Part shown: positions 43,316 to 52,302 of the stretch, in pieces | How the letters are laid out: each line of letters begins with the position of its first letter | Numbering within the stretch: the stretch's first letter is position 1 | Origin: Luteibacter aegosomatissinici | GTDB lineage: Bacteria; Pseudomonadota; Gammaproteobacteria; Xanthomonadales; Rhodanobacteraceae | Direction: 5' to 3' | DNA: 64,000 nucleotides | Assembly (NCBI RefSeq): GCF_023078495.1 | Contig: NZ_CP095742.1 | Span: forward strand, 2,728,001-2,792,000 | Position numbers and translations under genes: made by a program | Notes under the pieces: generated by a model | Database searches by the model: none | What the model was told of the DNA's origin: nothing | Seen by the model: the letters and a program-made list of their open reading frames with translations, nothing else

Positions 43316-45322
43316 TCATATCCCAAGCTTGTGGAAGAAAACCTTGTTTCTCATGTCCGCATCCTTGAGAACCTTCTCCCAGCTCAACACCTCAACATAG
43401 AGATTGATGTTCTCGTACCAGTTGAACCAACCGAGGCCGTCCGGCATCGGCTTGAAGTTCTTCTCCCTTTTCAGCCAGCGCTTGACCTTCTCCGTAAGGT
43501 CACAGATGACGTAACCGTAAAACGGTGTGTGCTCGGCCACGTGGATATTCCGGCCAGTGGGCGTTTGATATTTTCCATCGTGAATCTTGTTCACATAGCG
43601 GATGATTTGCTCTACGGGGTCTTCCTTGGAGGACGGGTTGACGAAGTCATCCCTCTGCGGCCTCTTGAACTCAAAAACGATGACGGGGTTACTTGCCTCG
43701 TTGTCTGCCCGGAACGCCACTCGCTCATTGAACGCGATGATGTCAGGGCGGTCAGACTTCCCTTTGTTCAAAGGAAGGTCGGACGCAAGATACCGCGTGA
43801 ACGTCAAGCGCTCGTCGAGGAGCCACAGATTGTGGTCCCAATATCCGACGCTTTCGCTGTCCGCTCTCGTCGGATGGATTATGCGATGAACAACGCCCTC
43901 GTCCCCGTAGTCGCCGCTGGCCATCAGCTCGAGGCTCTTCTGGAAGAGGTCCAGGACATTTTTGCGCAAGGCAACGTAGTGGACGAGGTCGTTCTTGCTG
44001 GTCTCGGAAATTCGCCCGACCACCTCGGACACCGTCGTTCCGAAATCACCAGAGCTTCCGTCGGTCAGGATGCGCTTGACGTCGCGCCGAATTTTCGCCT
44101 CCTCCCGGAATTTCTCCTCCTGCAGCCGAGCCTCAATTTGTTCATTGGACGGGTTGTAGGGAAACTCCGTCAGGTCGACTCTCGGGAGAAGGGCCTTGTG
44201 CCACGGCGCATCCCGGTCAACGTAGGTCGCCACCTGCGCTTCCTTTCTCTTCTGGCGGGAGGCGACCTCAGATTCGATGGCAAGACGTGTCAGCTCTGCA
44301 GCCTCCCTTTCTATCTGATTTTGCGAGATACCGAAGAGGGCGTCATTTTCCTTATGGAACTCGAATCCACCACGCTCGAGCGACACATGGTCGTTGAGGC
44401 ATTTGCTGAATACATATGTCCGAATGACATAATTCCGTCCCTCATCTGCGCTCCCATCCGACCGCTTCTCGTAGAACTCTTCGGAGAATTCAGGAACATA
44501 GTTCTGCGTCGGCGTTTCGGTGACCTCGCGATTGTGCGCCACCAGGCTTATCTTGCTCTTGGTATTTCTTGGCGAGAAAAATTTGAAGATGCGAACATCA
44601 AAGTCGTGCTTGTGACCGTTGACATCGATTGCGAACGAGCGCGTACCAAGCGAAACCTCAGTGATTACCGAGTTCTTCTCATTGAGGTAATTATTGAGGA
44701 CGATTTTGTCACTGCCGTCCGCCTCCGCCAGGGTTACCGTTGGGCAGACGTAGTTCTCATCGATGAAATAAGGAAGGAGCTTTTCGACGATTCCTTTTGC
44801 GATGGTCGGAAGCTTCTTGTTTAAGCGACCTGCCTGACGCACGGACGAGAGTGAAACCACTGTCCCGGTCTCATTGCGAACGGCAACGGATACTGATTCA
44901 TTGACGATTATCTCGGTTTCCTTTCCCATCTCGAATCGACGTCGAGCAAATGTGCCATTGCTGCGATAGGTGCTGTCAATGGTGACACTGTCGAAATACT
45001 TGAGGCAGGTGAACCGACCGAAGCCCTTGCCGCCGATGCTTATCTTGTTGTCGGTGTAGAGGGTATCGAACGCGTTCCTGTTGACTTCATCAAAACCGAT
45101 GCCATTGTCCTCGACCATGATGGAGTCGACCGCAGGAATCGCTCCATCAAATTCGACCTCCACCTGGGGCGCACGCTTGACGATGATTCGCACATAGCCC
45201 TCGCTGGGCTTCCCTGCCTCCACAGCCTGAATGGCATTGACGACAAGCTCGACCACCGGCGTGTAGACAGTCGTGCCGGTCTTGATGTTCTCGACGGCAC
45301 GCTTGATGTTGACGTTGCTCAC
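43316..45322 (-). CDS. GHKL ATPase fused to a PD-(D/E)XK-like nuclease domain
   Basis: 668 residues. The N-terminus is a GHKL (Hsp90/MutL/MORC-type) ATPase: N-box ELVVNAIQA (Glu25, Asn29), EDNGIGF (Asp72) and GGKGFGRF (97-104). The C-terminal third has Asp527 (RPDIIAF) and FEFK (Glu551, Lys553), the PD-(D/E)XK spacing. GTG at 45322 has AAGGAG 8 nt upstream. An ATP-gated nuclease of this build, in an island with HEPN and STAND genes, suggests phage defence. I cannot tie it to a named system. Confidence 0.8.
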   Translation of the reverse strand: MSNVNIKRAVENIKTGTTVYTPVVELVVNAIQAVEAGKPSEGYVRIIVKRAPQVEVEFDGAIPAVDSIMVEDNGIGFDEVNRNAFDTLYTDNKISIGGKGFGRFTCLKYFDSVTIDSTYRSNGTFARRRFEMGKETEIIVNESVSVAVRNETGTVVSLSSVRQAGRLNKKLPTIAKGIVEKLLPYFIDENYVCPTVTLAEADGSDKIVLNNYLNEKNSVITEVSLGTRSFAIDVNGHKHDFDVRIFKFFSPRNTKSKISLVAHNREVTETPTQNYVPEFSEEFYEKRSDGSADEGRNYVIRTYVFSKCLNDHVSLERGGFEFHKENDALFGISQNQIEREAAELTRLAIESEVASRQKRKEAQVATYVDRDAPWHKALLPRVDLTEFPYNPSNEQIEARLQEEKFREEAKIRRDVKRILTDGSSGDFGTTVSEVVGRISETSKNDLVHYVALRKNVLDLFQKSLELMASGDYGDEGVVHRIIHPTRADSESVGYWDHNLWLLDERLTFTRYLASDLPLNKGKSDRPDIIAFNERVAFRADNEASNPVIVFEFKRPQRDDFVNPSSKEDPVEQIIRYVNKIHDGKYQTPTGRNIHVAEHTPFYGYVICDLTEKVKRWLKREKNFKPMPDGLGWFNWYENINLYVEVLSWEKVLKDADMRNKVFFHKLGI

Positions 45323-45501
45323 AGTAACCACTCCTTGTCGTACGGTGCCGATATACCCGCGTGTCAATATAGCTTCTCGTCCCTCGGCCGGACAGCACGC
45401 CTCCTGGAACCGCGCAGCTCATCTTGCCGATATCATCGGTCGCTGCTGCGCCTGACATCCTGTGAACCCGCCTCTTACCAGCACGACCGCCAACCCCGGG
45501 G

Positions 45502-46440
45502 TTAGCGGCGGGCACCGGCACCTGCGCGATATGGCGTCACCATCGCATCGGCGAGCGCACACACAAACCGGTAGCGGTCGACGTGGAAGAGGCTCCGGTC
45601 AGTCGCATCCAGCCGCCCGACAAAGAAGAGCCATCCCTTGATATCGCCTTTCTTGCCTGCCTGCTCCTTGGCTTCGTCATACGCAGCCCCGCATTCGGCC
45701 AAAAACGCCTGCTGCTCACGCCGACTCCAGCCAGCCCAGTGGAGCCGCACCCGGAACGGTGATTTGAACTCGCGCGCCGCGTCGTCCCACTCGCCGGCAT
45801 TCAGCATGACCTCGCACGCCTCATCACTTTCAACCGGTTCGGCCATCCACCGGAGCGGTGCATAAAACAGCGCAGACACCTCGCCGGTCTTGCCCAGCGT
45901 GCTCTTGGCATGGCGAAACACCTCCGCATACGTGCTCCCTTGCACGCCGGGCACCCGAAGCGGCATCGCGTCGCGATCAAAAGGCATGTTGAGGAACGCC
46001 CGGCAGATGGGGCGAATCGTCTTGACGGTGTGACCATGGTAGAGCCCAGACGACCCTGCCCTGTCCGTGCGCCCGCCAGCCGCGCCCCCGCGAACTGGCC
46101 CGAGTCCAACACCGACCTCTCCGGTGACCGGCCGGTCGTCCGTGACGACGAGGCTGCTTGGAAACGGCACGGGGAATCCCTGAGGCGTGCCGATACGCTG
46201 GGTCCTCGCCCGGGCCGTGATCTTCTCCTCACCGCCCACCCTGCAATCCCTGGCGTGTTTCTTCTCCGGCCCGACCCGGAAGTAGGGACGCTTGAGATTG
46301 ACCTTACGATCGTAGGAGGCCGGAAAAAGCTGAAGTTCGCACCCTGGGCAGACGTACCCTTCCGGATTGACCGATTCCATCGTCCAGAGTTCTTCGGCCT
46401 CGACCAGCTCGCGGGTCACTTTGTCACGTGCAGTGTCCAA
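45502..46440 (-). CDS. Hypothetical protein with CoiA-like zinc motif
   Basis: 312 residues. Near the N-terminus, YVCPGCELQLFPASYDRKVN then KRPYFRVGPEKKHARDC places Cys31, Cys34, His62 and Cys66 as in the zinc region of CoiA-like proteins. Start TTG at 46440 is chosen because AAAGGA lies 6 nt upstream and the resulting MDTARDKVTRELVEAEELW looks like a natural N-terminus. Function unknown; found in a defence setting here. Confidence 0.7.
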   Translation of the reverse strand: MDTARDKVTRELVEAEELWTMESVNPEGYVCPGCELQLFPASYDRKVNLKRPYFRVGPEKKHARDCRVGGEEKITARARTQRIGTPQGFPVPFPSSLVVTDDRPVTGEVGVGLGPVRGGAAGGRTDRAGSSGLYHGHTVKTIRPICRAFLNMPFDRDAMPLRVPGVQGSTYAEVFRHAKSTLGKTGEVSALFYAPLRWMAEPVESDEACEVMLNAGEWDDAAREFKSPFRVRLHWAGWSRREQQAFLAECGAAYDEAKEQAGKKGDIKGWLFFVGRLDATDRSLFHVDRYRFVCALADAMVTPYRAGAGARR

Positions 46441-46900
46441 TGTTGTCCTTTGGTGGCAAGGGCGGCCGCACCGATTGCCAAAACGTTGTGATGCTGCAAA
46501 CGACAAGACGGCCTGTCGACCTGGCGCTACATCCTGGTAACGGCAGTCGCTTCACTTTCTGAAGTCATATCGAGGGCGACCGGCGTGGACTGCCTTCACT
46601 ATCCGTTTCTCACGACGCGAAGAATGGCCCCTTTTCGCAGCATCGTTGTCCGATTTTCGAACCAAACATGCAGGTCATTCCGATCTCGCCCGACCAAACC
46701 TGGTGTCACCAGGCCCCGAGCCGATGCCCGCAACCTTGGGGCCAAGCTCGTTCGGGGGAGCCGCCAGGGGAGGACTGGCGGCTGGTCGGCCATCCGGGTG
46801 GACCACGCGCAATCCAACATCGACCGATCATCAACCTGCGCGTTAGCGACTGTCGCCACACCTGGCGCCTCGCTCGCCACAGCAGTCGTGACGTTTCCTG
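46441..46900. other. 460-bp gap, no supported gene
   Basis: Open frames of 66-188 codons overlap on both strands, without family motifs. It contains the upstream region of the CoiA-like gene and the trailing end of the ApeA-like gene. Confidence 0.35.
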
Positions 46901-48595
46901 TCAGGGTGCATCAGCGTCTTGTTCCAATGGCGGAGGTGACATGTCGTCAATCGCGACGATGTATACCCAGACGAGTTCAACGACCCGTTTTCCGCACTCG
47001 ATGTATGCAGGCCCCGACATTTTGACGCGGTCTGGCGAAAAGCCAATCGCCTCCGCCAGGTCCGCTGGCGCAAGCTTGCCCTGCTTCATCAAGGTTTTGA
47101 CGATTGCGCTGTATGCATCCGAGTATTCGATGCCTTCGCCGGGCCGTTGCGTGAAACACACGTGCAGAAGCAGTCCCCTTGATGCTGGTAGCGCATCGAA
47201 GGCTGAATCGGTAAAGACATGGAACTCGGCGTGATCGCGCGCACGGTCGAGAGCCACCCGGTCGACGCAGGCGCCCATTGCCAACGGATTGTGGGTCTGG
47301 TGAAGACAGTCGAGAAACTCTCCTGCAGTAATCCCAAAGTCCTGCATGGCCCAGTAACTCAGCAAGAGCGCCACCTTGTTGGTGAGCCTCGGGATATCGT
47401 CAAAGGCTTTTTCCGAGAGCGCCATGTTGTCGCCATGTGCGATGGCGTCGCGAGTCTCCTTGATGACCTTGAATTCCCCATGCGTGATGTTGATGGCGTC
47501 GACAACCCCCTGGTCTGTGGCATCCACGGCCCGCCGGTAACACCCGCCGAATGACACGCTCTCCCGGGTGAATGCCTGCCGCACGCGTGAAATGACCTCC
47601 TCCGCCTGTACAGGGCTCAATGGTTCAGTCATCGTGGCGAGTACTCCCCGCAGGGCGTGGATAGCGGCTTTCGATGGACCGATGACCTCCGTGGCGACGT
47701 CGCCGGCCTTCAGCTTGACCACACCATCGAGGACGCTCACATAGCCGAAGAACCGGAACTCCCAGAACCCGTCGTACCGAAGCATCCCCGCGACCCGCGT
47801 CCAGGAAATCATGCGAAAGGCCGACTGGTAGTAGTTTTCCAGCAGCACCTTCCACCGCCCGTCGACAAAGGCCCTCCTCATCAGGAAACGCGACCACCCC
47901 CTCCCGTCTCCATCTTCCGTTTCCGGCTTAAAATACTGAACCCAGGCGTGGTGCCTGGCGATTCCGCTGCCCACGGTCATCTCCAGGATGTCGACAGGCT
48001 GGCCGAGGAGAATGGTCAGGAAGATCGACAGCTCCCGGCAGCGCTCCCGCGCGTCGGCAATGCGAAACGGCGTCGCTGCTCCCACAGATACCCAGACCTG
48101 GTCGGTGACGACGGTATCGTCCCCTGAGGGCCGCAGCGACGTCTCGACCGTGATCCGGACCTCCAGCATGCCGTAGGGGGTGTTGACCTCAACATTGACG
48201 TCGTCGGGACGACCTTCCCAGGCAAGCGCTTCTCCGGGTTCACCCCGAATCCGCTGCCCCGACAGGAACCACTCGGTCAACCGGGTAAACCGGACGCTGA
48301 CCTCGGTGAACGCATCCGTCGTCTCGCCTCCGATGACCTGAGCGATATACACCCGGTACGAGTGGTACTGGCAGTGGAACAGCGTAAATACCTGTCCTTC
48401 AACCGTCTTGGCCAGCAGCCTGTCAAAGGGCGTACCATCATCGAGCTCATGGAACGCGGCCGTCCGCCGGAACGTCAACGAAGTACCACTTGGCCCGCCA
48501 ACCCTGAGTCTCGCATTCCCAAGCAACGCGCCAGAGTCGCCGTAAACGTCGACGTCGAACTCGGCCGGTACGGAGAAGGTGTTGGCGATGGACAT
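46901..48595 (-). CDS. ApeA-like HEPN-domain protein
   Basis: 564 residues. The first ~300 resemble an ApeA N-terminal domain (beta-rich, LTEWFLSGQRI, LSIFLTILLGQPV). The later part is helical with ETRDAIAHGDN (Arg382, His387), the Rx4H pair of HEPN ribonucleases. ApeA is a single-gene abortive anti-phage protein that cleaves tRNA. ATG at 48595 has AAGG 7 nt upstream. Assignment is by motif and layout, not by full alignment. Confidence 0.7.
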   Translation of the reverse strand: MSIANTFSVPAEFDVDVYGDSGALLGNARLRVGGPSGTSLTFRRTAAFHELDDGTPFDRLLAKTVEGQVFTLFHCQYHSYRVYIAQVIGGETTDAFTEVSVRFTRLTEWFLSGQRIRGEPGEALAWEGRPDDVNVEVNTPYGMLEVRITVETSLRPSGDDTVVTDQVWVSVGAATPFRIADARERCRELSIFLTILLGQPVDILEMTVGSGIARHHAWVQYFKPETEDGDGRGWSRFLMRRAFVDGRWKVLLENYYQSAFRMISWTRVAGMLRYDGFWEFRFFGYVSVLDGVVKLKAGDVATEVIGPSKAAIHALRGVLATMTEPLSPVQAEEVISRVRQAFTRESVSFGGCYRRAVDATDQGVVDAINITHGEFKVIKETRDAIAHGDNMALSEKAFDDIPRLTNKVALLLSYWAMQDFGITAGEFLDCLHQTHNPLAMGACVDRVALDRARDHAEFHVFTDSAFDALPASRGLLLHVCFTQRPGEGIEYSDAYSAIVKTLMKQGKLAPADLAEAIGFSPDRVKMSGPAYIECGKRVVELVWVYIVAIDDMSPPPLEQDADAP

Positions 48596-48685
48596 GTCGC
48601 GCCTTTTGATGGGAGGTGGCTGTAGGGTGAGCGTGCGGAACCGGTGACGTCGAACGCGAACCGTCTGGCGCACACCCGAAGCATT

Positions 48686-49486
48686 TCAGGCCGGCGTTTT
48701 GACGAGCATCGCCTCCGGCGGTGCGAGCATTGCGTCACCCTCACCCGCCGTCTCCGCTTGCAATGAAGGTTCATGCGGAGCTTTCGTCGCAATTGCGTCC
48801 AAAACAGGCGCCTGACGCGCCTGTCGTCGACGGGCTGCCGCGAGCAATCCACACTGATAGTCGAGCCGCTCCGACAAGGTGCGCATCAGCGCCGGCAAGA
48901 ATGCCATGGCGACTCCGATGGCCAGCAGGGCGCCGACTGCAGGCGAGCCGGGATTGAGCCAGTGCGAGTCGGTCACGACCTTGTAGATGCCCATCACGCC
49001 GAGCGCCGTGGTGACGATGGCGGCCTTGTCACCCACCAGAACCGACAGACGCGCGAGGCCCGTGGCCAGACGTGCCCGGTACTGGTCCTCCATGTCCTCA
49101 AGAACGCCTGCGCCATGGGCCGCGAGTGCTGCGATTTGCGGCTCGCGCACCGCCCACCGTGCAAGCTGATGGTGCGCCTCGTCCGAGGCGCGGTGTGCGC
49201 GGCGCACGTAGGACACGAGGGGGTCAACGAGGACGTAAGCCAGCGTGGGGAACAGAATCAAGGCCCATACCGCGAGCGGCGGCCAGCCCGCCCAGAACAT
49301 GGGCGCGCCATGCAGGGGACCAAGCGCGACGGCGAGCAAAAATCCGATTGGCCATGCCAGACCAAACGTCCTCCGCCAACGCCGCTCCCACCGCTGGATG
49401 ACCCGCTCGGTCGGACTCGGGTTCTTCAGGGGCCGATAGATGACCGCCTCTGACAGGATGCGGATGACCTCCGTGCTTTCTTCCAT
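48686..49486 (-). CDS. Hypothetical membrane protein
   Basis: 266 residues with four hydrophobic helices (about 43-58, 66-90, 155-168 and 182-202), a long soluble helix between pairs (AHRASDEAHHQLARW) and an acidic tail. No family recognised. It starts a run of small membrane-protein genes inside the island. Confidence 0.65.
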   Translation of the reverse strand: MEESTEVIRILSEAVIYRPLKNPSPTERVIQRWERRWRRTFGLAWPIGFLLAVALGPLHGAPMFWAGWPPLAVWALILFPTLAYVLVDPLVSYVRRAHRASDEAHHQLARWAVREPQIAALAAHGAGVLEDMEDQYRARLATGLARLSVLVGDKAAIVTTALGVMGIYKVVTDSHWLNPGSPAVGALLAIGVAMAFLPALMRTLSERLDYQCGLLAAARRRQARQAPVLDAIATKAPHEPSLQAETAGEGDAMLAPPEAMLVKTPA

Positions 49487-49506
49487 GGTGCTTCACGCCC
49501 CCCTCT

Positions 49507-49854
49507 TCAGACGCGCGACAGCGCGTGATTCTTGCCGCAGCCAAGGCATTTCCGGTATGGCCCAAGTCTTCCTTCGCGTTCACGGCCCAGAAGACACGTG
49601 CACACGAAGCACACTGGACTTAGCCCCTTTTCCCAACGACGGTAACGCCAGAGGGCTGCTGCGTACGAGACTGACGCGGCAACGAGCCCGCCCAGCGCAA
49701 CAAGGTCACCGGAGCCATGCAACCACGCATCATCACCCGCAGCGACCGGCAGGTCAGATATGCCACCCACCGCCACGGCAGCCATCATTGACACCCCGCC
49801 TGCAATCAGCGCGGGGATGCAGAGCGCTACGAACATCCGCGTTTGATAGGACAT
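49507..49854 (-). CDS. Small membrane protein with zinc-ribbon tail
   Basis: 115 residues; two membrane helices (about 8-32 and 49-66) and a C-terminal CFVCTC ... CLGCGKNH pattern of paired Cys like a zinc ribbon. ATG at 49854 has GGAGGGG just upstream. The open frame extends back to 50400 but without a better start. Confidence 0.65.
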   Translation of the reverse strand: MSYQTRMFVALCIPALIAGGVSMMAAVAVGGISDLPVAAGDDAWLHGSGDLVALGGLVAASVSYAAALWRYRRWEKGLSPVCFVCTCLLGREREGRLGPYRKCLGCGKNHALSRV

Positions 49855-50362
49855 GGCCCCTCCCCTTCGTACCCACAGTGTCCCCATCTCTGTCTCAGGT
49901 CCTGAGACTCTCCGCTCCGAATCCCTCCAGCCGCGTTCGATGGTGGGCAACGCAGGCGCCTCATCAGAAAACGGCGACGGCAAAGGTGGAATGGCGCAAC
50001 AAAATGCCGTCCGGTGCCCCTGCATAGGTGCTGGTGCGACCGATTGCCCAGCCCGGACACCTTGACGCCCGGCCATCTGGCGCCAGGCTGGAGATTTCCC
50101 CCGGAGCTCCCCATGACGCCGTGCCGTCCCACCCTTTCCCAAGAATGCCATGTAGCCGTCCGCAACGGCGCGACCGTACTGCCTCGCGTCTTGTGGGCCA
50201 CCCGCCTTACACCCGTCAAACGAGCAAGCGACGGGATGGACCGGTGGCTGTGCGTGTGCCGAGCGCGGTACGTGGAGCGCATCAGGCATGGCCAACGTTT
50301 CGCCGGTGAATGTCGAAGTGCAGGGCGGCTGCACGGCATGTCGTTCGCAGGGGACACCCGTC
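49855..50362. other. 508-bp gap, no supported gene
   Basis: Divergent promoter region for the zinc-ribbon membrane protein and the 56-residue membrane protein. Open frames on both strands look like shadows. An in-frame ATG at 50288 could extend the 56-residue protein by 25 residues (with a CTAC pair) but has no ribosome-binding site. Confidence 0.35.
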
Positions 50363-50533
50363 ATGAGTGAGACCACGCTTGTCCTGCTTGGTTGCGCCAT
50401 CGTCTTTTACATCGGTCTTGTCACAGCCTCCATCCTGTTTTTTGGCCTGAACTGGCTTGTGAGTTCAATGTCCGCGCGCTGGCGCCGGCGCAAAGCGCAT
50501 CATCAGTGGCCTTTCACCCGGCGCCCGCGATGA
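50363..50533 (+). CDS. Small single-helix membrane protein
   Basis: 56 residues: one strong helix (LVLLGCAIVFYIGLVTASIL), then a basic tail (SARWRRRKAHH). ATG at 50363 is preceded by AGGGGA. Its 3' end overlaps the convergent gene by 20 nt. Such tiny membrane proteins in islands can be toxins or anchors; no evidence decides. Confidence 0.5.
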   Translation: MSETTLVLLGCAIVFYIGLVTASILFFGLNWLVSSMSARWRRRKAHHQWPFTRRPR

Positions 50534-50954
50534 GCGCCGCCAGAACGACCACAGCGGTGATAAGGAAGCCAACCCCAAGCACCGAGAAGAAGGTGAGCCC
50601 CGTCGGCTGGCCCGGTGGTCCCTCGCCGGGTCTGGCGGGAATCCCCGCAATCAAGTTGGCGCCCACGCCAGCGACGATTAGATAGACGTTTTTCGCCCCT
50701 TCGAGCTGCTCCTGGATACGGACGTCTCCGCCGATGTAGACAAAGATGCTGCCTACAATTCCGACTCCAACGAGCACCAGACCATTGAGCCATTGAGAGA
50801 AATCACTTCGCCATCGCCGTGCGAAGGAAACGCAGGCGACCATGACTGTAAATGCGAAGACCGTGGAAAACAGGCCTGCGTGAGAGGCTACAAATTGCAG
50901 GAAGGTCTCGCGAACGTCTCCTTTATAGGGCGCAGGATGCGACTGAACCTCCAT
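50514..50954 (-). CDS. Small membrane protein
   Basis: 146 residues with three hydrophobic helices (about 29-47, 55-75 and 117-145). ATG at 50954 leaves a natural N-terminus; an ATG at 50996 is in frame. No family recognised. Confidence 0.6.
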   Translation of the reverse strand: MEVQSHPAPYKGDVRETFLQFVASHAGLFSTVFAFTVMVACVSFARRWRSDFSQWLNGLVLVGVGIVGSIFVYIGGDVRIQEQLEGAKNVYLIVAGVGANLIAGIPARPGEGPPGQPTGLTFFSVLGVGFLITAVVVLAALIAGAG

Positions 50955-51094
50955 GACAATTCCGGGAAACGCGTGTCTCGGTGGTACGACAATCATTTGC
51001 AGCTCCTCATCATCTGCATGTCATTCCCTGAACCGCCCGGTCCCGCTCGTGCCGACGCAAGCGGCCCTCGCTCCCCACGCCAACACACAGTGCG

Positions 51095-52216
51095 TCATCC
51101 CGAACCGCTGTCGTCCTTTCCACTCATCCGGGTGCATGTCGTGATCCGGCGCACCTGCTCAGGGGGGATGGTCACCGTGTCCTCATTGAGGTGGCGCTTG
51201 ACGTGGTAGCCATCCATCTGGACGACAAGATCCAGGTTGTCGCTGACGTTCACCGGCGAAACCGTTGCAATCATGTCCCAGTCGGCCTTGTTCGCTTTCT
51301 CTGACGCGACAAGGCGGACACATTTCTCTCCGCGTCCCGCCGTACTCCGGTACGCAGGTGTGGCTAGTTTCGCCGCAAGTGGCGGGACGAACAGGGGAAG
51401 CGCTGCCAGTCCCAGGACGAGAAATGGCAGGAGGCGGATGGCCTCCATGACCAACCGACGGCGCAAGGCATGACTGAACGCGTATTGCGCCCCAATACCA
51501 GCCACGCACAGCACCACCCATATCATCCAGCACTCAACGGCGGAAACACCATCCATATCCTTTGCAATGCCGAAAATGGCTCGACCAAGGCCGACAGCGA
51601 CAAAGCACTGAAGCACGGTTGAGTACGATATGAGCGTATTCGAGTAAACCCTGGCTTTTCCAACAATGCCCGCGCGTCGCTGTACCAATCGCAGCGCGCT
51701 GACACTTGAAGCGCAGGCGATGACGCCTGTACCCAGGAGAATGATGCCCGATGCCCAATCCGTGCCGCTCATCAGCCAATTGCAAAGCGCCATGAGGCCC
51801 AGAACAAGAATTTGGGACGCAAGCCACGCCCGAGAGAGATTTTCCGTCCGAAAGGGGTTTATGAATTCCTTTGCCTTCAGTGACCTGGTTCCGTCGATGA
51901 GCCTTCTGCCTTCGACGTCCACCTTCATCCACATCGCCATCGATGGGGCGAGCACGTAGACAGTGAGCACCAACGTCGCAAAGAGAATCAGGCAGAAAAG
52001 CACGGGCAAGCTTCCCCACGCCAGGCTCGACCCGACCGGGACGGGGATGGCGTACTGCGTCCGGAACTCGTACCAGTAGCCGGCCGCAATGGCGATGGCG
52101 ATGGACCCTAGCATGCCCCAGACCTTCGCGGTCTCCCAGATAGCCTCTACGGCGACCGAGAGCACGGCCATCTTCCTCGATCCACGCTCCGCGAGCGCTG
52201 TTTGATTCTTTTGCAT
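51095..52216 (-). CDS. Multi-helix membrane protein, unknown
   Basis: About 373 residues with eight or so hydrophobic helices and a C-terminal soluble tail (RGEKCVRLVASEKANKADWD, VVQMDGYHVKRHL). Start uncertain: ATG at 52216, or ATG at 52171 with GAGG close by. Unrecognised family. Its membrane-plus-tail design resembles the other unknown membrane proteins of this island. Confidence 0.65.
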   Translation of the reverse strand: MQKNQTALAERGSRKMAVLSVAVEAIWETAKVWGMLGSIAIAIAAGYWYEFRTQYAIPVPVGSSLAWGSLPVLFCLILFATLVLTVYVLAPSMAMWMKVDVEGRRLIDGTRSLKAKEFINPFRTENLSRAWLASQILVLGLMALCNWLMSGTDWASGIILLGTGVIACASSVSALRLVQRRAGIVGKARVYSNTLISYSTVLQCFVAVGLGRAIFGIAKDMDGVSAVECWMIWVVLCVAGIGAQYAFSHALRRRLVMEAIRLLPFLVLGLAALPLFVPPLAAKLATPAYRSTAGRGEKCVRLVASEKANKADWDMIATVSPVNVSDNLDLVVQMDGYHVKRHLNEDTVTIPPEQVRRITTCTRMSGKDDSGSG

Positions 52217-52302
52217 TCGTCTTGTCAAGTTAAAAGGAGAAGGGAACGCTTCGACCCGTCCTGGTCAATGCGTTCGGTGCGGACCACGAACCGACACGGC
52301 TA

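Noticed and set aside
43073-44824. A 583-codon open frame on the plus strand
   Set aside because: It lies antisense within the GHKL-nuclease gene, whose frame has clear motifs and a good ribosome-binding site; the plus-strand product has no recognisable domain. It is a shadow of high-GC coding.
46585-47234. Plus-strand frames of 146 and 188 codons
   Set aside because: They run into the antisense of the ApeA-like gene and show no motif or start signal.
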